Positions 19,946 through 29,195 are shown, counted from the first letter of the stretch. The stretch: DNA of 64,000 bases from Streptomyces sp. DH37 (GCF_029813835.1 NZ_JARVKV010000002.1:124001-188000), one strand, 5' to 3'. A program made the numbers and translations. Notes: a model not told the origin generated them from the sequence alone.

Positions 19946-20740
19946 ATGATGGGACCGGCACACTCACTGTCGGGAGCCGCGGCATGGCTGGGGGTGGGAG
20001 CGGCGGCGAACGCCCTGGACCGGCCGATGCCGTGGCCGGTGCTGGTGGTCGGCGCCCTGATCTGCGCGGGAGCCGCGCTGGCCCCCGATCTGGACCACAA
20101 GTCCGCGACGATCTCCCGCGCCTTCGGCCCGCTCTCCAAGTGGCTGTGCGTGGTGATCGAGAAACTGTCGTGCGCGGTGTACAAGGCCACCCGCAAGTCC
20201 GGCGACCCCCGCCGCGCGGGCGGTCACCGCACCCTCACCCACACCTGGCTGTGGGCCGTGGTGATGGGCGCCGGCTTCTCGGCCTTCGCGGTGCTCGGCG
20301 GCCGTTGGGCGGTGCTGGCCGTCCTCTTCGTCCACATGGTACTGGCCGTCGAGGGTCTGCTGTGGCGGGCGGCGCGGGTCTCCAGCGACGTCCTGGTGTG
20401 GCTCCTCGGCGCGACCAGCGCCTGGATCCTGGCGGACATCCTGAACAGGCCGGGAAACGGGGCGGACTGGCTGTTCACCGAACCCGGCCAGGAGTACCTG
20501 TGGCTCGGGCTGCCGATCGTGCTGGGCTCCCTGGTCCACAACATCGGCGACGCCATCACCGTCTCCGGCTGCCCGATCCTGTGGCCGATCCCCGTGGGGA
20601 GCAAGCGCTGGTACCCGGTGGGCACGCCCAGGCCCATGCGGTTCAGGGCGGGCAGCTGGGTCGAGGTGCAGGTGCTGATGCCCGGCTTCATGCTGGTGGG
20701 CGGATTGAGCGGGCTCTGGGCCGTGGGCTTCCTCGGCTGA
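19946..20740 (+). CDS. YdjM-like (DUF457) membrane-bound metal-dependent hydrolase
   Basis: 264-residue polytopic membrane protein of the YdjM/DUF457 family. Metal-ligand blocks ALAPDLDHKSATISR (about residues 45-60) and GGHRTLTHTWLW (about 92-103) are both present, and four to five hydrophobic segments follow. Family members are annotated as metal-dependent hydrolases and one in E. coli belongs to the LexA regulon, but the substrate is unknown. Two adjacent ATG codons (19946 and 19949) are possible starts; the longer in-frame extension to 19856 has no conserved sequence. A strong terminator follows. Confidence 0.85.
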   Translation: MMGPAHSLSGAAAWLGVGAAANALDRPMPWPVLVVGALICAGAALAPDLDHKSATISRAFGPLSKWLCVVIEKLSCAVYKATRKSGDPRRAGGHRTLTHTWLWAVVMGAGFSAFAVLGGRWAVLAVLFVHMVLAVEGLLWRAARVSSDVLVWLLGATSAWILADILNRPGNGADWLFTEPGQEYLWLGLPIVLGSLVHNIGDAITVSGCPILWPIPVGSKRWYPVGTPRPMRFRAGSWVEVQVLMPGFMLVGGLSGLWAVGFLG

Positions 20741-20748
20741 GCGGCCCG

Positions 20749-20796
20749 GTCCGCTCCGCTCCGGCCGGGGACGGGCCCGGCCGGAGCGGAGCGGAC
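20749..20796. terminator. Strong bidirectional terminator (21-bp perfect stem)
   Basis: Bases 20749-20769 and 20776-20796 are perfect reverse complements (21 pairs, GC-rich) around a 6-base loop. It lies exactly in the gap between the ends of the YdjM-like gene and the convergent ABC transporter gene, so it can terminate both. Confidence 0.85.
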
Positions 20797-20802
20797 GCGG
20801 GA

Positions 20803-22584
20803 TCAGCCGTGCCAGGACCGCCACAGTGCCGCGTAGGCGCCGCCGGCGGCGACCAGCTCGCCGTGGCTGCCCAGCTCGCTGATCCGGCCGTCCTCCACGA
20901 CCGCGATCACATCCGCGTCGTGCGCGGTGTGCAGCCGGTGCGCGATCGCCACCACGGTGCGGCCCTCCAGCACCCGCGCCAGCGAACGCTCCAGATGCCG
21001 GGCGGCACGCGGGTCCAGCAGGGACGTCGCCTCGTCCAGCACCAGCGTGTGCGGATCGGCCAGCACCAGCCGGGCCAGCGCGATCTGCTGGGCCTGGGCC
21101 GGGGTGACCGCCAGCCCACCCGAGCCGACCTCGCTGTCCAGGCCGTCCTCCAGACCGCGGGCCCAGCCGTCGGCGTCCACCGCCGCGAGGGCGGCCCACA
21201 ACTCGGCGTCGTCCGCGTCCGCGTTCGCCAGCAGCAGGTTGTCGCGCAGCGAGCCGACGAAGACGTGGTGCTCCTGGTTGACCAGCGCCACGTGCTCGCG
21301 CACCCGCTCCGCGGGCATCCGGGCCAGCGCCGCTCCGCCGAGGGTGACCTCGCCCGTCCGCGGGGCGTAGATCCCCGCCAGCAGCCGGCCCAGCGTGGAC
21401 TTGCCCGCGCCCGACGGTCCCACCAGCGCCACCCGCGTACCGGGTGCCACGTCCAGCGACACCCCGTGCAGCACGTCGCCGCCCGCGTGGTAACCGAACC
21501 GGACCGCGGCGGCGCGGACCTCGCGGCCGTCCGGGGCCAGCGTGCCGTCGCCGGACTCCGGGTCGATCTCCCGGACCCCGACCAACCGGGCCAGGGAGAC
21601 CTGGGCGGTCTGGAGCTCGTCGTACCAGCGCAGGATCATGCCGATCGGTTCGACGAGCATCTGCGCGAGCAGCGCGCCCGTGGTCAGCTCGCCGACCGAG
21701 ATCCAGCCCCGCAGCACGAAGAGCCCGCCGAGCATCAGCACCGATCCCAGGATCAGCACGTGGGTGGCGTTGATGACGGGGAAGAGGACCGTGCGCAGCC
21801 ACAGCGTGTACCGCTCCCACGCCGTCCACTCCCCGATGCGGCGCTCGGACAGGGCGACCCGGCGCGCGCCCAGACGGTGGGACTCCACCGTCCGCCCGGC
21901 GTCCACGGTCTCGGCCAGGGCCGCGGCGACGGCGGCGTAGCCCGCCGCCTCGGAGCGGTAGGCGCCGGGCGCCCGCCGGTAGTACCAGCGGCAGCCCGCC
22001 AGCAGCAGCGGCAGGGCGATCACCACGGACAGCGCCAGCGGCGGCGCGGTGACCGTGAGCGCGCCCAGCAGCAGCCCCGCCCAGACGACGCCGATCGACA
22101 GCTGGGGCACCGCCTCGCGCATGGCGCTCGCCAGTCGGTCGATGTCGGTGGTGATCCGGGACAGCAGGTCTCCCGTCCCGGCCCGTTCCAGCACGCCCGG
22201 GGGCAGCCGCACCGAGCGGACCAGGAAGTCCTCGCGGAGGTCCGCCAGCATCCGCTCGCCCAGCATCGCCCCGCGCAGCCGCACCTGCTGGACGAAGACG
22301 GTCTGCACGACCAGGGCGGCGGCGAACAGCAGGACGGTGCGCTCCAGGTGGAGGTCGCGGGCTCCCGCGGCGAGGTCCTCCACCACCCGCCCCAGCAGAT
22401 AGGGGCCGGCCATGGAGGCCACCACCGCGACGGCGTTCACCGACACCAGTACCGCGAACGCCCCGCGGTGCCGCCGGACCAGCTCGCCGACGTAGGCGCG
22501 TACGGTCCCCGCCGCGCCGACCGGCAGGGTCGTGGCCGACTCGGGCGCGGCGGGATCGTACCCGGGGGGTGCGACGCCGATCAT
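20803..22584 (-). CDS. ABC exporter half-transporter, intact Walker A and degenerate signature
   Basis: 593-residue fused permease-ATPase (six membrane helices, about residues 35-325, then the nucleotide-binding domain). Walker A VALVGPSGAGKST (near residue 392), Walker B TLVLDEATSLLD with catalytic Glu, and the H-loop VVAIAHRLHTAHD are intact, but the LSGGQ signature is replaced by AVTPAQAQQ. Paired with the upstream gene by a four-base ATGA overlap, it should form a heterodimeric exporter. The two are complementary: this subunit supplies the working ATP-binding face, the partner supplies the working signature. Exported substrate unknown; drug or lipid export is typical of such pairs. Confidence 0.92.
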   Translation of the reverse strand: MIGVAPPGYDPAAPESATTLPVGAAGTVRAYVGELVRRHRGAFAVLVSVNAVAVVASMAGPYLLGRVVEDLAAGARDLHLERTVLLFAAALVVQTVFVQQVRLRGAMLGERMLADLREDFLVRSVRLPPGVLERAGTGDLLSRITTDIDRLASAMREAVPQLSIGVVWAGLLLGALTVTAPPLALSVVIALPLLLAGCRWYYRRAPGAYRSEAAGYAAVAAALAETVDAGRTVESHRLGARRVALSERRIGEWTAWERYTLWLRTVLFPVINATHVLILGSVLMLGGLFVLRGWISVGELTTGALLAQMLVEPIGMILRWYDELQTAQVSLARLVGVREIDPESGDGTLAPDGREVRAAAVRFGYHAGGDVLHGVSLDVAPGTRVALVGPSGAGKSTLGRLLAGIYAPRTGEVTLGGAALARMPAERVREHVALVNQEHHVFVGSLRDNLLLANADADDAELWAALAAVDADGWARGLEDGLDSEVGSGGLAVTPAQAQQIALARLVLADPHTLVLDEATSLLDPRAARHLERSLARVLEGRTVVAIAHRLHTAHDADVIAVVEDGRISELGSHGELVAAGGAYAALWRSWHG

Positions 22585-24449
22585 GCGGTCTCCTCCATCC
22601 GTTCACGCCGCCGCGGCTCCCGCGGCCCGGCGGTGTCGCCGTTCCCGTCGCTCGCGCCGTTCTCGCCGTTCCTGCCGTTCCCGCCGCCCTCGTCGAGCTC
22701 GCCGGTCTCGCGGGTGACCACCGCGCGGTACCCCGGCTCGCCCGCCAGCAGTTCGCGGTGCGTGCCGACCGCGGTCACCTCGCCGCGGGAGACGAACGCC
22801 ACCCGGTCGGCCCGGTCCAGCAGCAGCAGACTGGAGGAGAACACCACCGTGGTGCGGCCCGTCCGCAGACGGCGCAGCGCGTCGGCGACACGGGCCTCGG
22901 TGTGCGAGTCGACCGCGCTGGTCGGCTCGTCCAGCACCAGCACCTCCGGATCGGCGACCAGCGACCGGGCCAGTGCCAGCCTCTGGCGCTGGCCGCCCGA
23001 CAGCGACCTGCCGCGCTCGGTGATCCGGGCCCGCATCGGGTCGCCGCCCCGGCCGCCGTCGGCCTGCGCCAGCGCGGCGAGCACATCGCCGCACTGGGCC
23101 GCCTCCAGCGCCCGCTCGCGGGGGACCGCACCGGACGACGGCACGTCGAGCAGTTCCCGCAGGGTGCCCGACAGCAGCACCGGATCCTTGTCCTGCACCA
23201 GCACGGCGGTGCGGGCCGCCTCCAACGGCACCTCGTCCAGGGCGACCCCGCCCAGCAGCACCGACGGAGTGTCCGGCGCGGACTCGGCGCTGTGCCCGCC
23301 CAGCCGCTCGGCGAGCCGCCCGGCCGCGTCGGGATCGCCGCACACCACCGCGGTCAGACGCCCGGCCGGCGCGAGCAGCCCGCTCACCGGGTCGTACAGA
23401 TCACCGTGCGGCACCTCCGCGTCCCCGGGCGCTCCGGCGGGGCCCGGCCGCGTCTCCCGGCGCAGTGCCAGGACCCGGGCCGTCCGCTTCGCCGAGGGCC
23501 GGGAGAAGGAGTACGCCATGGCGATCTCCTGGAAGAGCCGCAGCGGGAAGAGCAGGAAGGTCACCGCGCCGTACACCGTCACCAGCTCGCCCACGGCGAC
23601 CCGGCCGTCCAGCGCCAGCCGCGTGCCGAACCAGACCACCGAGATCAGCAGCAGTCCCGGCAGCACCACCTGCACGGCGTCGATCAGCGACCACATCCGC
23701 GCGGTGCGCACCGCCGCCCGCCGCACCTCCTGCGAGGCCCGGCGGTACCGGTCGAGGAAGAGCTCCTCGCCCCCGATGCCGCGCAGCACCCGCAGCCCGG
23801 CCACGGTGTCGGCGGCCAGCTCGGTGGCCCGTCCCGCCTTCGCGCGCTGCGCGTCCGCCCGGCGGGTCGCCGGCGGCAGCAGCGGCAGCACGACCAGGGC
23901 CAGCACCAGTACGCCCAGCGTCACCAGACCGCCCAGCAGCGGCTCGTACACCACCAGGGCGGAGCACACCCCGGCCGTGGTCAGCAGCGCGGCGCCGAAG
24001 CGGGAGACGGCCTCGACGAACCAGCCGATCTTCTCGATGTCCCCGGTCGACACGGCCACCACCTCGCCGGCCGCCACCCGGCGGGTCAGCGCGGCCCCCA
24101 GCTCGGCGGTCCGCCGGGCCAGCAGCTGCTGCACCCGGGCCGCGGCGGTGATCCAGTTGGTGACGGCGGCGCGGTGCAGCATGGTGTCACCGACGGTGAC
24201 CGCCAGACCCAGTGCCAGCATCAGGGCCCCCGTCGAGACGAGCCGCTCCCCGGAGCGCTCGCCGGCGGCCTGCACGGCCATGCCCACGGCGAGGGGGAAG
24301 GAGGCGACCGCCGCCATGTGCAGCGTCCCCCAGGCCAGCGCCTTCAACTGGCCGCCGAGCTGTGACCGCCACAGCCAGACCAGCAGGCGGAACCCGGACC
24401 GTACGTCGGGGTCACCGGGATCGGGATACGGAAGATCGCGAATGCGCAT
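22581..24449 (-). CDS. ABC exporter half-transporter, degenerate Walker A
   Basis: 622-residue fused permease-ATPase, first gene of the exporter operon. The Walker A loop is destroyed: the strand LTAVVCGDPDAAGRLAERLG has no GKS/T lysine. The H-loop histidine is also lost (VVFSSSLLLLDRAD). Signature LSGGQRQRLALARSL and Walker B VLVLDEPTSAVD are intact. This is the expected non-hydrolysing partner of an asymmetric heterodimer. Start ATG 24449 (MRIRDLPYPDP) chosen because the upstream in-frame extension is non-conserved; the Shine-Dalgarno is weak (GGGA). A Gly/Asn repeat-like tail precedes the stop. Confidence 0.92.
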   Translation of the reverse strand: MRIRDLPYPDPGDPDVRSGFRLLVWLWRSQLGGQLKALAWGTLHMAAVASFPLAVGMAVQAAGERSGERLVSTGALMLALGLAVTVGDTMLHRAAVTNWITAAARVQQLLARRTAELGAALTRRVAAGEVVAVSTGDIEKIGWFVEAVSRFGAALLTTAGVCSALVVYEPLLGGLVTLGVLVLALVVLPLLPPATRRADAQRAKAGRATELAADTVAGLRVLRGIGGEELFLDRYRRASQEVRRAAVRTARMWSLIDAVQVVLPGLLLISVVWFGTRLALDGRVAVGELVTVYGAVTFLLFPLRLFQEIAMAYSFSRPSAKRTARVLALRRETRPGPAGAPGDAEVPHGDLYDPVSGLLAPAGRLTAVVCGDPDAAGRLAERLGGHSAESAPDTPSVLLGGVALDEVPLEAARTAVLVQDKDPVLLSGTLRELLDVPSSGAVPRERALEAAQCGDVLAALAQADGGRGGDPMRARITERGRSLSGGQRQRLALARSLVADPEVLVLDEPTSAVDSHTEARVADALRRLRTGRTTVVFSSSLLLLDRADRVAFVSRGEVTAVGTHRELLAGEPGYRAVVTRETGELDEGGGNGRNGENGASDGNGDTAGPREPRRRERMEETA

Positions 24450-24556
24450 GACGTCCCAGAACGGTCTCGTGGGCGGAAGGGGGAGAGGCGACCGTGCAAG
24501 CCTTCCCTCATCCCCGGCGGGAGGGCAAAGGGTTTTCCGCGCGGCCGCACACGACC

Positions 24557-24590
24557 GGCCGCATCCGGCCGCATCCGGCCACATCCGGAC
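24557..24590. repeat. Tandem 10-base repeat in a divergent promoter region
   Basis: About three copies of GGCCGCATCC (the third with one change) in the 224-base gap between the ABC exporter operon and the L,D-transpeptidase gene. A ten-base period places every copy on one face of the helix. Confidence 0.5.
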
Positions 24591-24673
24591 ACGGAGCCGG
24601 GTCCGGCCGTGGGCCCGGGTCCGCCCGCGCCCCGGGCTCGTGGTGGCGGAGTGGGCGGGCGGCGGGTGGGACG

Positions 24674-25450
24674 ATGGACGGCATGAGAACGTCCGGTACG
24701 CGATCCAGGCCCGGCGCACGGCGCGCGGCGCCGGCGGCCTGCGCCGCCACGGCGGTGCTCTCCCTGCTGATCGCGGGCTGCGGCAGTGGCGGGGGCACGG
24801 GCAGGGCCGACACCTCCTCCCGGCCCCGGCAGGCGGCGTCGGCGCCGCCCTCCTCGCCCGGCGCCGACTCCCGCCGCATCCCCGGGGTCGGCGACCGCCT
24901 CCACTCCGAGATCCCCGCCTCCGCGCGCCAGGTCGTGGCCGTCTACGGCGAGGGCGAGGACTCCGAGGACGCCACGGTCGTCCTCTACACCCGGCACGGC
25001 GGCACCTGGACGCGCGGGCACCGGTGGCCCGCCCACAACGGCAGGCGCGGCTGGACGCCGGACCACCGCGAGAACGACAAGCGCAGCCCGATCGGCGTCT
25101 TCACCCTCTCGGACGCCGGCGGAGTCCTTCCCGACCCCGGGACGAAGCTGCCGTACACCCGCTCCGCCGCCTTCGCCGCGCCGCGCCACTGGCCCGAGAG
25201 GTACCGGCACGACTTCGACTACGTCATCGCCATCGACTACAACCGGGTCAGGGGCACACCCCCCAACGACCCGACCCGGCCCCGGGGGCAGGAGAAGGGC
25301 GGCGGCATCTGGCTGCACATGGACCACGGCAGCGGCACCTCCGGCTGCGTCAGCCTCTCCAGGTCCGGCATGGAGCACCTGCTGCGCACCCTCGACCCGG
25401 CGCAGCACCCGGTCGTGGTGATGGGGGACAGGGAGAGCCTCGCCTCCTGA
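24674..25450 (+). CDS. L,D-transpeptidase-like (YkuD) lipoprotein
   Basis: About 258-residue cell-envelope protein. The N-terminus is a lipoprotein signal ending in the lipobox LIAGC (Cys near residue 34), followed by a Ser/Pro/Arg-rich linker, then a YkuD-type catalytic domain. The active-site region is WLHMDHGSGTSGCVSLS, where the His and the Cys of SGC match the family H-x(n)-S/T-x-G-C pattern. L,D-transpeptidases make 3-3 peptidoglycan cross-links or act on murein peptides; the variant motif leaves room for a related hydrolase. Start could also be ATG 24683. Stands alone. Confidence 0.85.
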   Translation: MDGMRTSGTRSRPGARRAAPAACAATAVLSLLIAGCGSGGGTGRADTSSRPRQAASAPPSSPGADSRRIPGVGDRLHSEIPASARQVVAVYGEGEDSEDATVVLYTRHGGTWTRGHRWPAHNGRRGWTPDHRENDKRSPIGVFTLSDAGGVLPDPGTKLPYTRSAAFAAPRHWPERYRHDFDYVIAIDYNRVRGTPPNDPTRPRGQEKGGGIWLHMDHGSGTSGCVSLSRSGMEHLLRTLDPAQHPVVVMGDRESLAS

Positions 25451-25574
25451 CCGGCCGCGCGCGGGCGAGCAGCGGCACGGGTGAGCGCGGACGGGCGGCC
25501 GTAGGCTGGTGAACCGGCGGCGGTCCGGCCGCGAGCCGGCCCCGCCGGTCACCGCCGACCGCCGAAGGAGCGCA

Positions 25575-27431
25575 TTGCACCGCGACGAACCAGCCTGGAC
25601 CCCGCCCCCGAGGGAGAAGGGCGCACCGCAGCCGCCCGCCCAGATCCGCCGCATCCTGCGCCTCTTCCGCCCCTACCGGGGACGGCTGGCCGTGGTCGGA
25701 CTGCTGGTCGGCGCGTCCTCGCTGGTCTCGGTCGCCTCGCCGTTCCTGCTGCGCGAGATCCTCGACGTGGCGATCCCGCAGCAGCGCACCGGCCTGCTGT
25801 CCCTGCTCGCCCTCGGCATGATCGCCACGGCGGTGCTGACCAGCGTCTTCAACGTCCTCCAGACGCTGATCAGCACGACGGTCGGCCAGCACGTCATGCA
25901 CGACCTGCGCACCGAGGTCTACGCCAAGCTCCAGCGGATGCCCCTGGCGTTCTTCACCCGCACCCGCACCGGGGAGGTCCAGTCCCGCATCGCCAACGAC
26001 ATCGGCGGGATGCAGGCCACCGTCACCTCCACCGCCACCTCCCTGGTCTCCAACCTCACCAGCGTGGTGGCGACGGTGGTGGCCATGCTGGCGCTGGACT
26101 GGCGGCTCACCCTCGTCTCGCTGCTGCTGATGCCGCTGTTCGTCTGGATAAGCCGCCGCGTGGGCCGCGAGCGCAAGAAGATCGCCACCCACCGGCAGAA
26201 GCAGATGGCGGCGATGTCGGCGATGGTGACCGAGTCCCTGTCGGTCAGCGGCATCCTGCTGGGCCGCACCATGGGCCGGGCCGACTCCCTCACCCGCGCC
26301 TTCGCCGACGAGTCGGAGCGGCTGGCGGACCTGGAGATCCGCTCCAACATGGCCGGACGCTGGCGGATGTCGGTCATCGGCATCATCATGGCGGCCATCC
26401 CGGCCCTGCTGTACTGGGCCGCCGGCCTGCTCCTCCACCTCGGGGGCCCGGCCTTCTCCATCGGCACCCTGGTCGCCTTCGTCACCCTCCAGCAGGGCCT
26501 GCTGCGTCCGACCGTCTCGCTGCTGAGCACCGGCGTGCAGATGCAGACCTCGCTCGCCCTCTTCCAGCGCATCTTCGAGTACCTGGACCTGCCGGTGGAC
26601 ATCACCGAGCCCGCCCGGCCCGTACGCCTGGAGCGGCCGCGCGGCGAGGTCCGCTTCGAGGACGTCACCTTCTCCTACGACCCCGACTCCGCCACCCCCA
26701 CGCTCAGCGGCATCGACCTGACCGTCCCGGCGGGCGGCAGTCTCGCCGTCGTCGGCGCCACCGGCTCCGGCAAGAGCACGCTGAGCTACCTGGTGCCCCG
26801 GCTGTACGACGTCACCGGCGGCCGGGTCACCATCGACGGGGTCGACGTACGGGACCTGGACTTCGACTCCCTGGCCCGGGCGGTGGGCGTGGTGTCGCAG
26901 GAGACCTACCTCTTCCACGCGTCCGTCGCCGACAACCTCCGCTTCGCCCGGCCCGACGCCACGGACGCCGAGATCGAGGCCGCCGCCCGGGCCGCCCAGA
27001 TCCACGACCACATCGCCTCGCTGCCGGAGGGCTACGACACCCTCGTCGGCGAGCGCGGCTACCGCTTCTCCGGGGGCGAGAAGCAGCGTCTGGCCCTCGC
27101 CCGCACCATCCTGCGCGACCCGCCCGTCCTCATCCTCGACGAGGCCACCAGCGCCCTGGACACCCGCACCGAGCAGGCCGTCCAGCGGGCCGTCGACGCC
27201 CTGGCCACGGGCCGCACCACGCTGACGATCGCCCACCGCCTGTCGACCATCCGCGACGCCGACCAGATCGTCGTCCTCGACGGCGGACGGATCGCCGAGC
27301 GCGGCACCCACGAGGAGCTCATCGCCCGCAACGGGCGCTACGCGGCCCTGCTGCGGCGCGACGCGGTCCTTCCCGAGTCGGCGGGCCCCGACGCCGTGGG
27401 CCCGGGAGCGGTGGAGGCCGCCCCCGCCTGA
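25575..27431 (+). CDS. ABC exporter (fused permease-ATPase, homodimer type)
   Basis: About 618-residue type IV ABC exporter. Six membrane helices lie in about residues 25-320; Walker A is VVGATGSGKST (near residue 394), the signature is FSGGEKQRLALAR (near 499), Walker B is VLILDEATSALD and the H-loop TIAHRLSTIRD. All motifs are intact, so it probably works as a homodimer, unlike the exporter pair just upstream. Start: TTG 25575 (LHRDEPAWTPPP) preceded by AAGGAG at four bases is preferred over the GTG at 25509, which has no good Shine-Dalgarno. Substrate unknown. C-terminal tail is Ala/Gly/Pro-rich. Confidence 0.92.
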   Translation: MHRDEPAWTPPPREKGAPQPPAQIRRILRLFRPYRGRLAVVGLLVGASSLVSVASPFLLREILDVAIPQQRTGLLSLLALGMIATAVLTSVFNVLQTLISTTVGQHVMHDLRTEVYAKLQRMPLAFFTRTRTGEVQSRIANDIGGMQATVTSTATSLVSNLTSVVATVVAMLALDWRLTLVSLLLMPLFVWISRRVGRERKKIATHRQKQMAAMSAMVTESLSVSGILLGRTMGRADSLTRAFADESERLADLEIRSNMAGRWRMSVIGIIMAAIPALLYWAAGLLLHLGGPAFSIGTLVAFVTLQQGLLRPTVSLLSTGVQMQTSLALFQRIFEYLDLPVDITEPARPVRLERPRGEVRFEDVTFSYDPDSATPTLSGIDLTVPAGGSLAVVGATGSGKSTLSYLVPRLYDVTGGRVTIDGVDVRDLDFDSLARAVGVVSQETYLFHASVADNLRFARPDATDAEIEAAARAAQIHDHIASLPEGYDTLVGERGYRFSGGEKQRLALARTILRDPPVLILDEATSALDTRTEQAVQRAVDALATGRTTLTIAHRLSTIRDADQIVVLDGGRIAERGTHEELIARNGRYAALLRRDAVLPESAGPDAVGPGAVEAAPA

Positions 27432-27476
27432 GCCGGTTCCCCGCACACCGCGGCGGCTCCGCCGAGCCGAAAACTG

Positions 27477-27498
27477 AACGAACGACCGTGCTAATATC
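27477..27498. promoter_or_regulatory. Candidate TetR-type operator/-10 before the alpha/beta hydrolase
   Basis: An AT-rich patch containing ACGACCGT (an ACG-N2-CGT half-palindrome typical of TetR sites) directly abuts a TAATAT -10-like hexamer at 27492-27497, 36 bases before the hydrolase start. No convincing -35 was found. A link to the TetR gene at 28374 is inference from proximity. Confidence 0.3.
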
Positions 27499-27533
27499 TC
27501 GTCATTCCACCGGCCGAGCGAGGAGAACCGGGC

Positions 27534-28397
27534 ATGCGTCCCACGACCGCGATCATCCGCACCGCCCTCAACACCACCTCCTTCGTCGCCCCCGGCCTCG
27601 CCGGCCGCGCGGCGTTCGGCCTCTTCCGCGGCCCTCTGGCCCGCGGTGCCGTCCGCCCCGCCGAACAGCCGGTGATGGACCGCGCCCGGCGCGGCGAGCT
27701 GACCGTCGCGGGCAAGCGGGTGGCGACCTACCGCTGGGGGAGCGGCGACCGCCCGGTCCTCCTGGTGCACGGCTGGCGGTACCGCGCCTCCCGCTGGCAC
27801 GCCTTCGTCACGGCCCTCCGGGAGCGGGGTTACAGCCCCGTGGCCTTCGACGCCCCCGGGCACGGCGCCTCCGAGGGGCGCACGACCACGATCCTGGAGT
27901 ACCGCGAGATCATCCGCGCCCTCCACGGCGAGCACGGCCCGTTCGAGGCGGTGGTGGCCCACTCCTTCGGCTCCCTGGCCGCGTCCTTCTCCCTCCGCGA
28001 CGGGGTGACGGCGGGGCGGCTGGTCTCCCTGGGCGGGGTGGCCGAGTTCGGCTGGGTGCTGGAGGGCTTCCGCGCCGGGCTGGGCCTGCGGCCCCGGGTC
28101 GGTCAGGAGGTGCGCCGGCGCGTCGAGGCCATGCTCCTGCCCGAGGCGGGCGAGGCGACGCGGGAACTGCTCACCGCCGTCGTCCGGCCGGGCGAGGACG
28201 GCATGCCGGTCCTGCTGGTCCACGACGAGCACGACGACGTCGTCCCCCTCGACCAGTCCCGCCGGCTGGCGCGGGCGTACGGCGAACGGGTGCGGCTGGT
28301 CACCACCCGGGGCCTGGGACACCGCCGCATCATCACCGATCCGGGCGTGACGGCCGAGGCGCTGGGCTTCCTCTCAGCCGCCGAGCCGGTCCGGTAG
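27534..28397 (+). CDS. Alpha/beta hydrolase
   Basis: 287-residue alpha/beta-hydrolase-fold enzyme. Oxyanion region VLLVHGWRYRASRW, nucleophile elbow VVAHSFGSLAAS (Ser in A-H-S-F-G), acid VLLVHDEHDDVVP and histidine TTRGLGHRRI are in the right order. No signal peptide; an N-terminal amphipathic/hydrophobic stretch (TTSFVAPGLAGRAAFGLF) may hug the membrane. Substrate unknown, esterase or thioesterase likely. ATG with CGAGGAGAACC upstream. Its end overlaps the convergent TetR gene by 24 bases, a common enzyme-regulator arrangement. Confidence 0.9.
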   Translation: MRPTTAIIRTALNTTSFVAPGLAGRAAFGLFRGPLARGAVRPAEQPVMDRARRGELTVAGKRVATYRWGSGDRPVLLVHGWRYRASRWHAFVTALRERGYSPVAFDAPGHGASEGRTTTILEYREIIRALHGEHGPFEAVVAHSFGSLAASFSLRDGVTAGRLVSLGGVAEFGWVLEGFRAGLGLRPRVGQEVRRRVEAMLLPEAGEATRELLTAVVRPGEDGMPVLLVHDEHDDVVPLDQSRRLARAYGERVRLVTTRGLGHRRIITDPGVTAEALGFLSAAEPVR

Positions 28398-29033
28398 GGC
28401 CGAGGGGGCGGTGGCCGCCGCCCGCAGCCGCTCCACGATGGCGGTCTCCGCCAGACCGTACGCGCGGTCGTCGTCCCTGAGCACCGAGCGCGCGTCGGCG
28501 AACTCCAGCAGGGCGGTGATCTCGAAGGCCAGCTGGTCCACCCGGACGTCGGGGCGCAGCTCGCCCGCGAGCCGGGCCTCCTCCAGCGTCCGCTCCACGA
28601 ACGCCCCCCAGTCGTCCAGGACGGCGGCCACGGCGTCGTGCACCGGGCCGCTGCGGGCGTCGAACTCCGCGGAGGCCCCGTGGAAGAAGCACCCGCCGGG
28701 GAAGACCCGCTCCCGCGAGTACGCCAGCCAGCCCGCGCACAGCCGCCGCACCCGCGTCAGGCCGGGCGGCAGACCGTCCACCGGACGCACCACCCGCTCG
28801 ACGAACACGGCCCGCGCCGCGCGCACCGTCGCCAGCTGGAGCTCCTCCTTGGAGCCGAAGAGGGCGAACACCCCGCTCTTGCTGAGCCCCAGCTCGGTCG
28901 CGATCCGCCCCAGGGAGAGCCCCTCGAGCCCCTCCACGGACGCGATCTCCACCGTCCGGTCCAGCACCAGGCGCCGCGTCCGGTCCCCGCGCTCGACCCG
29001 CCCGTCCGTCCGGGCCGCCCGTGTCACGCCCAT
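28374..29033 (-). CDS. TetR/AcrR-family transcriptional regulator
   Basis: 219-residue TetR-type repressor. The N-terminal helix-turn-helix is clear (RRLVLDRTVEIASVEG... then LSLGRIATELGLSKSGVFALFGSKEEL, abbreviated to ATELGLSKSGVFALFGSKEE, about residues 45-65), followed by an all-helical ligand domain. Likely controls the convergent alpha/beta hydrolase gene and itself; the evidence is position only. Confidence 0.92.
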   Translation of the reverse strand: MGVTRAARTDGRVERGDRTRRLVLDRTVEIASVEGLEGLSLGRIATELGLSKSGVFALFGSKEELQLATVRAARAVFVERVVRPVDGLPPGLTRVRRLCAGWLAYSRERVFPGGCFFHGASAEFDARSGPVHDAVAAVLDDWGAFVERTLEEARLAGELRPDVRVDQLAFEITALLEFADARSVLRDDDRAYGLAETAIVERLRAAATAPSALPDRLGG

Positions 29034-29195
29034 GCCCCGATCCTCTCTCCGAGACCGTCATCCTACGGCGGCGCCCTCCCGGGACGGCCGTGGCGGCGGG
29101 CCTCCGGCGAGGTCCCAGGGCGTGCGCGCGGGAGGGCCGTCCGTGCGACCGGCCGGGACGGCGGCCCGGCCGGAGCGGACGCGGCGGGGCCGCGG

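Noticed and set aside
16642-25512. A plus-strand frame open for nearly 9 kb opposite the helicase and ABC genes
   Set aside because: It lies antisense to several clearly conserved genes and its translation is low-complexity Arg/Gly/Pro/Ala/Val sequence without motifs. Long open antisense frames are an expected by-product of high third-position GC.
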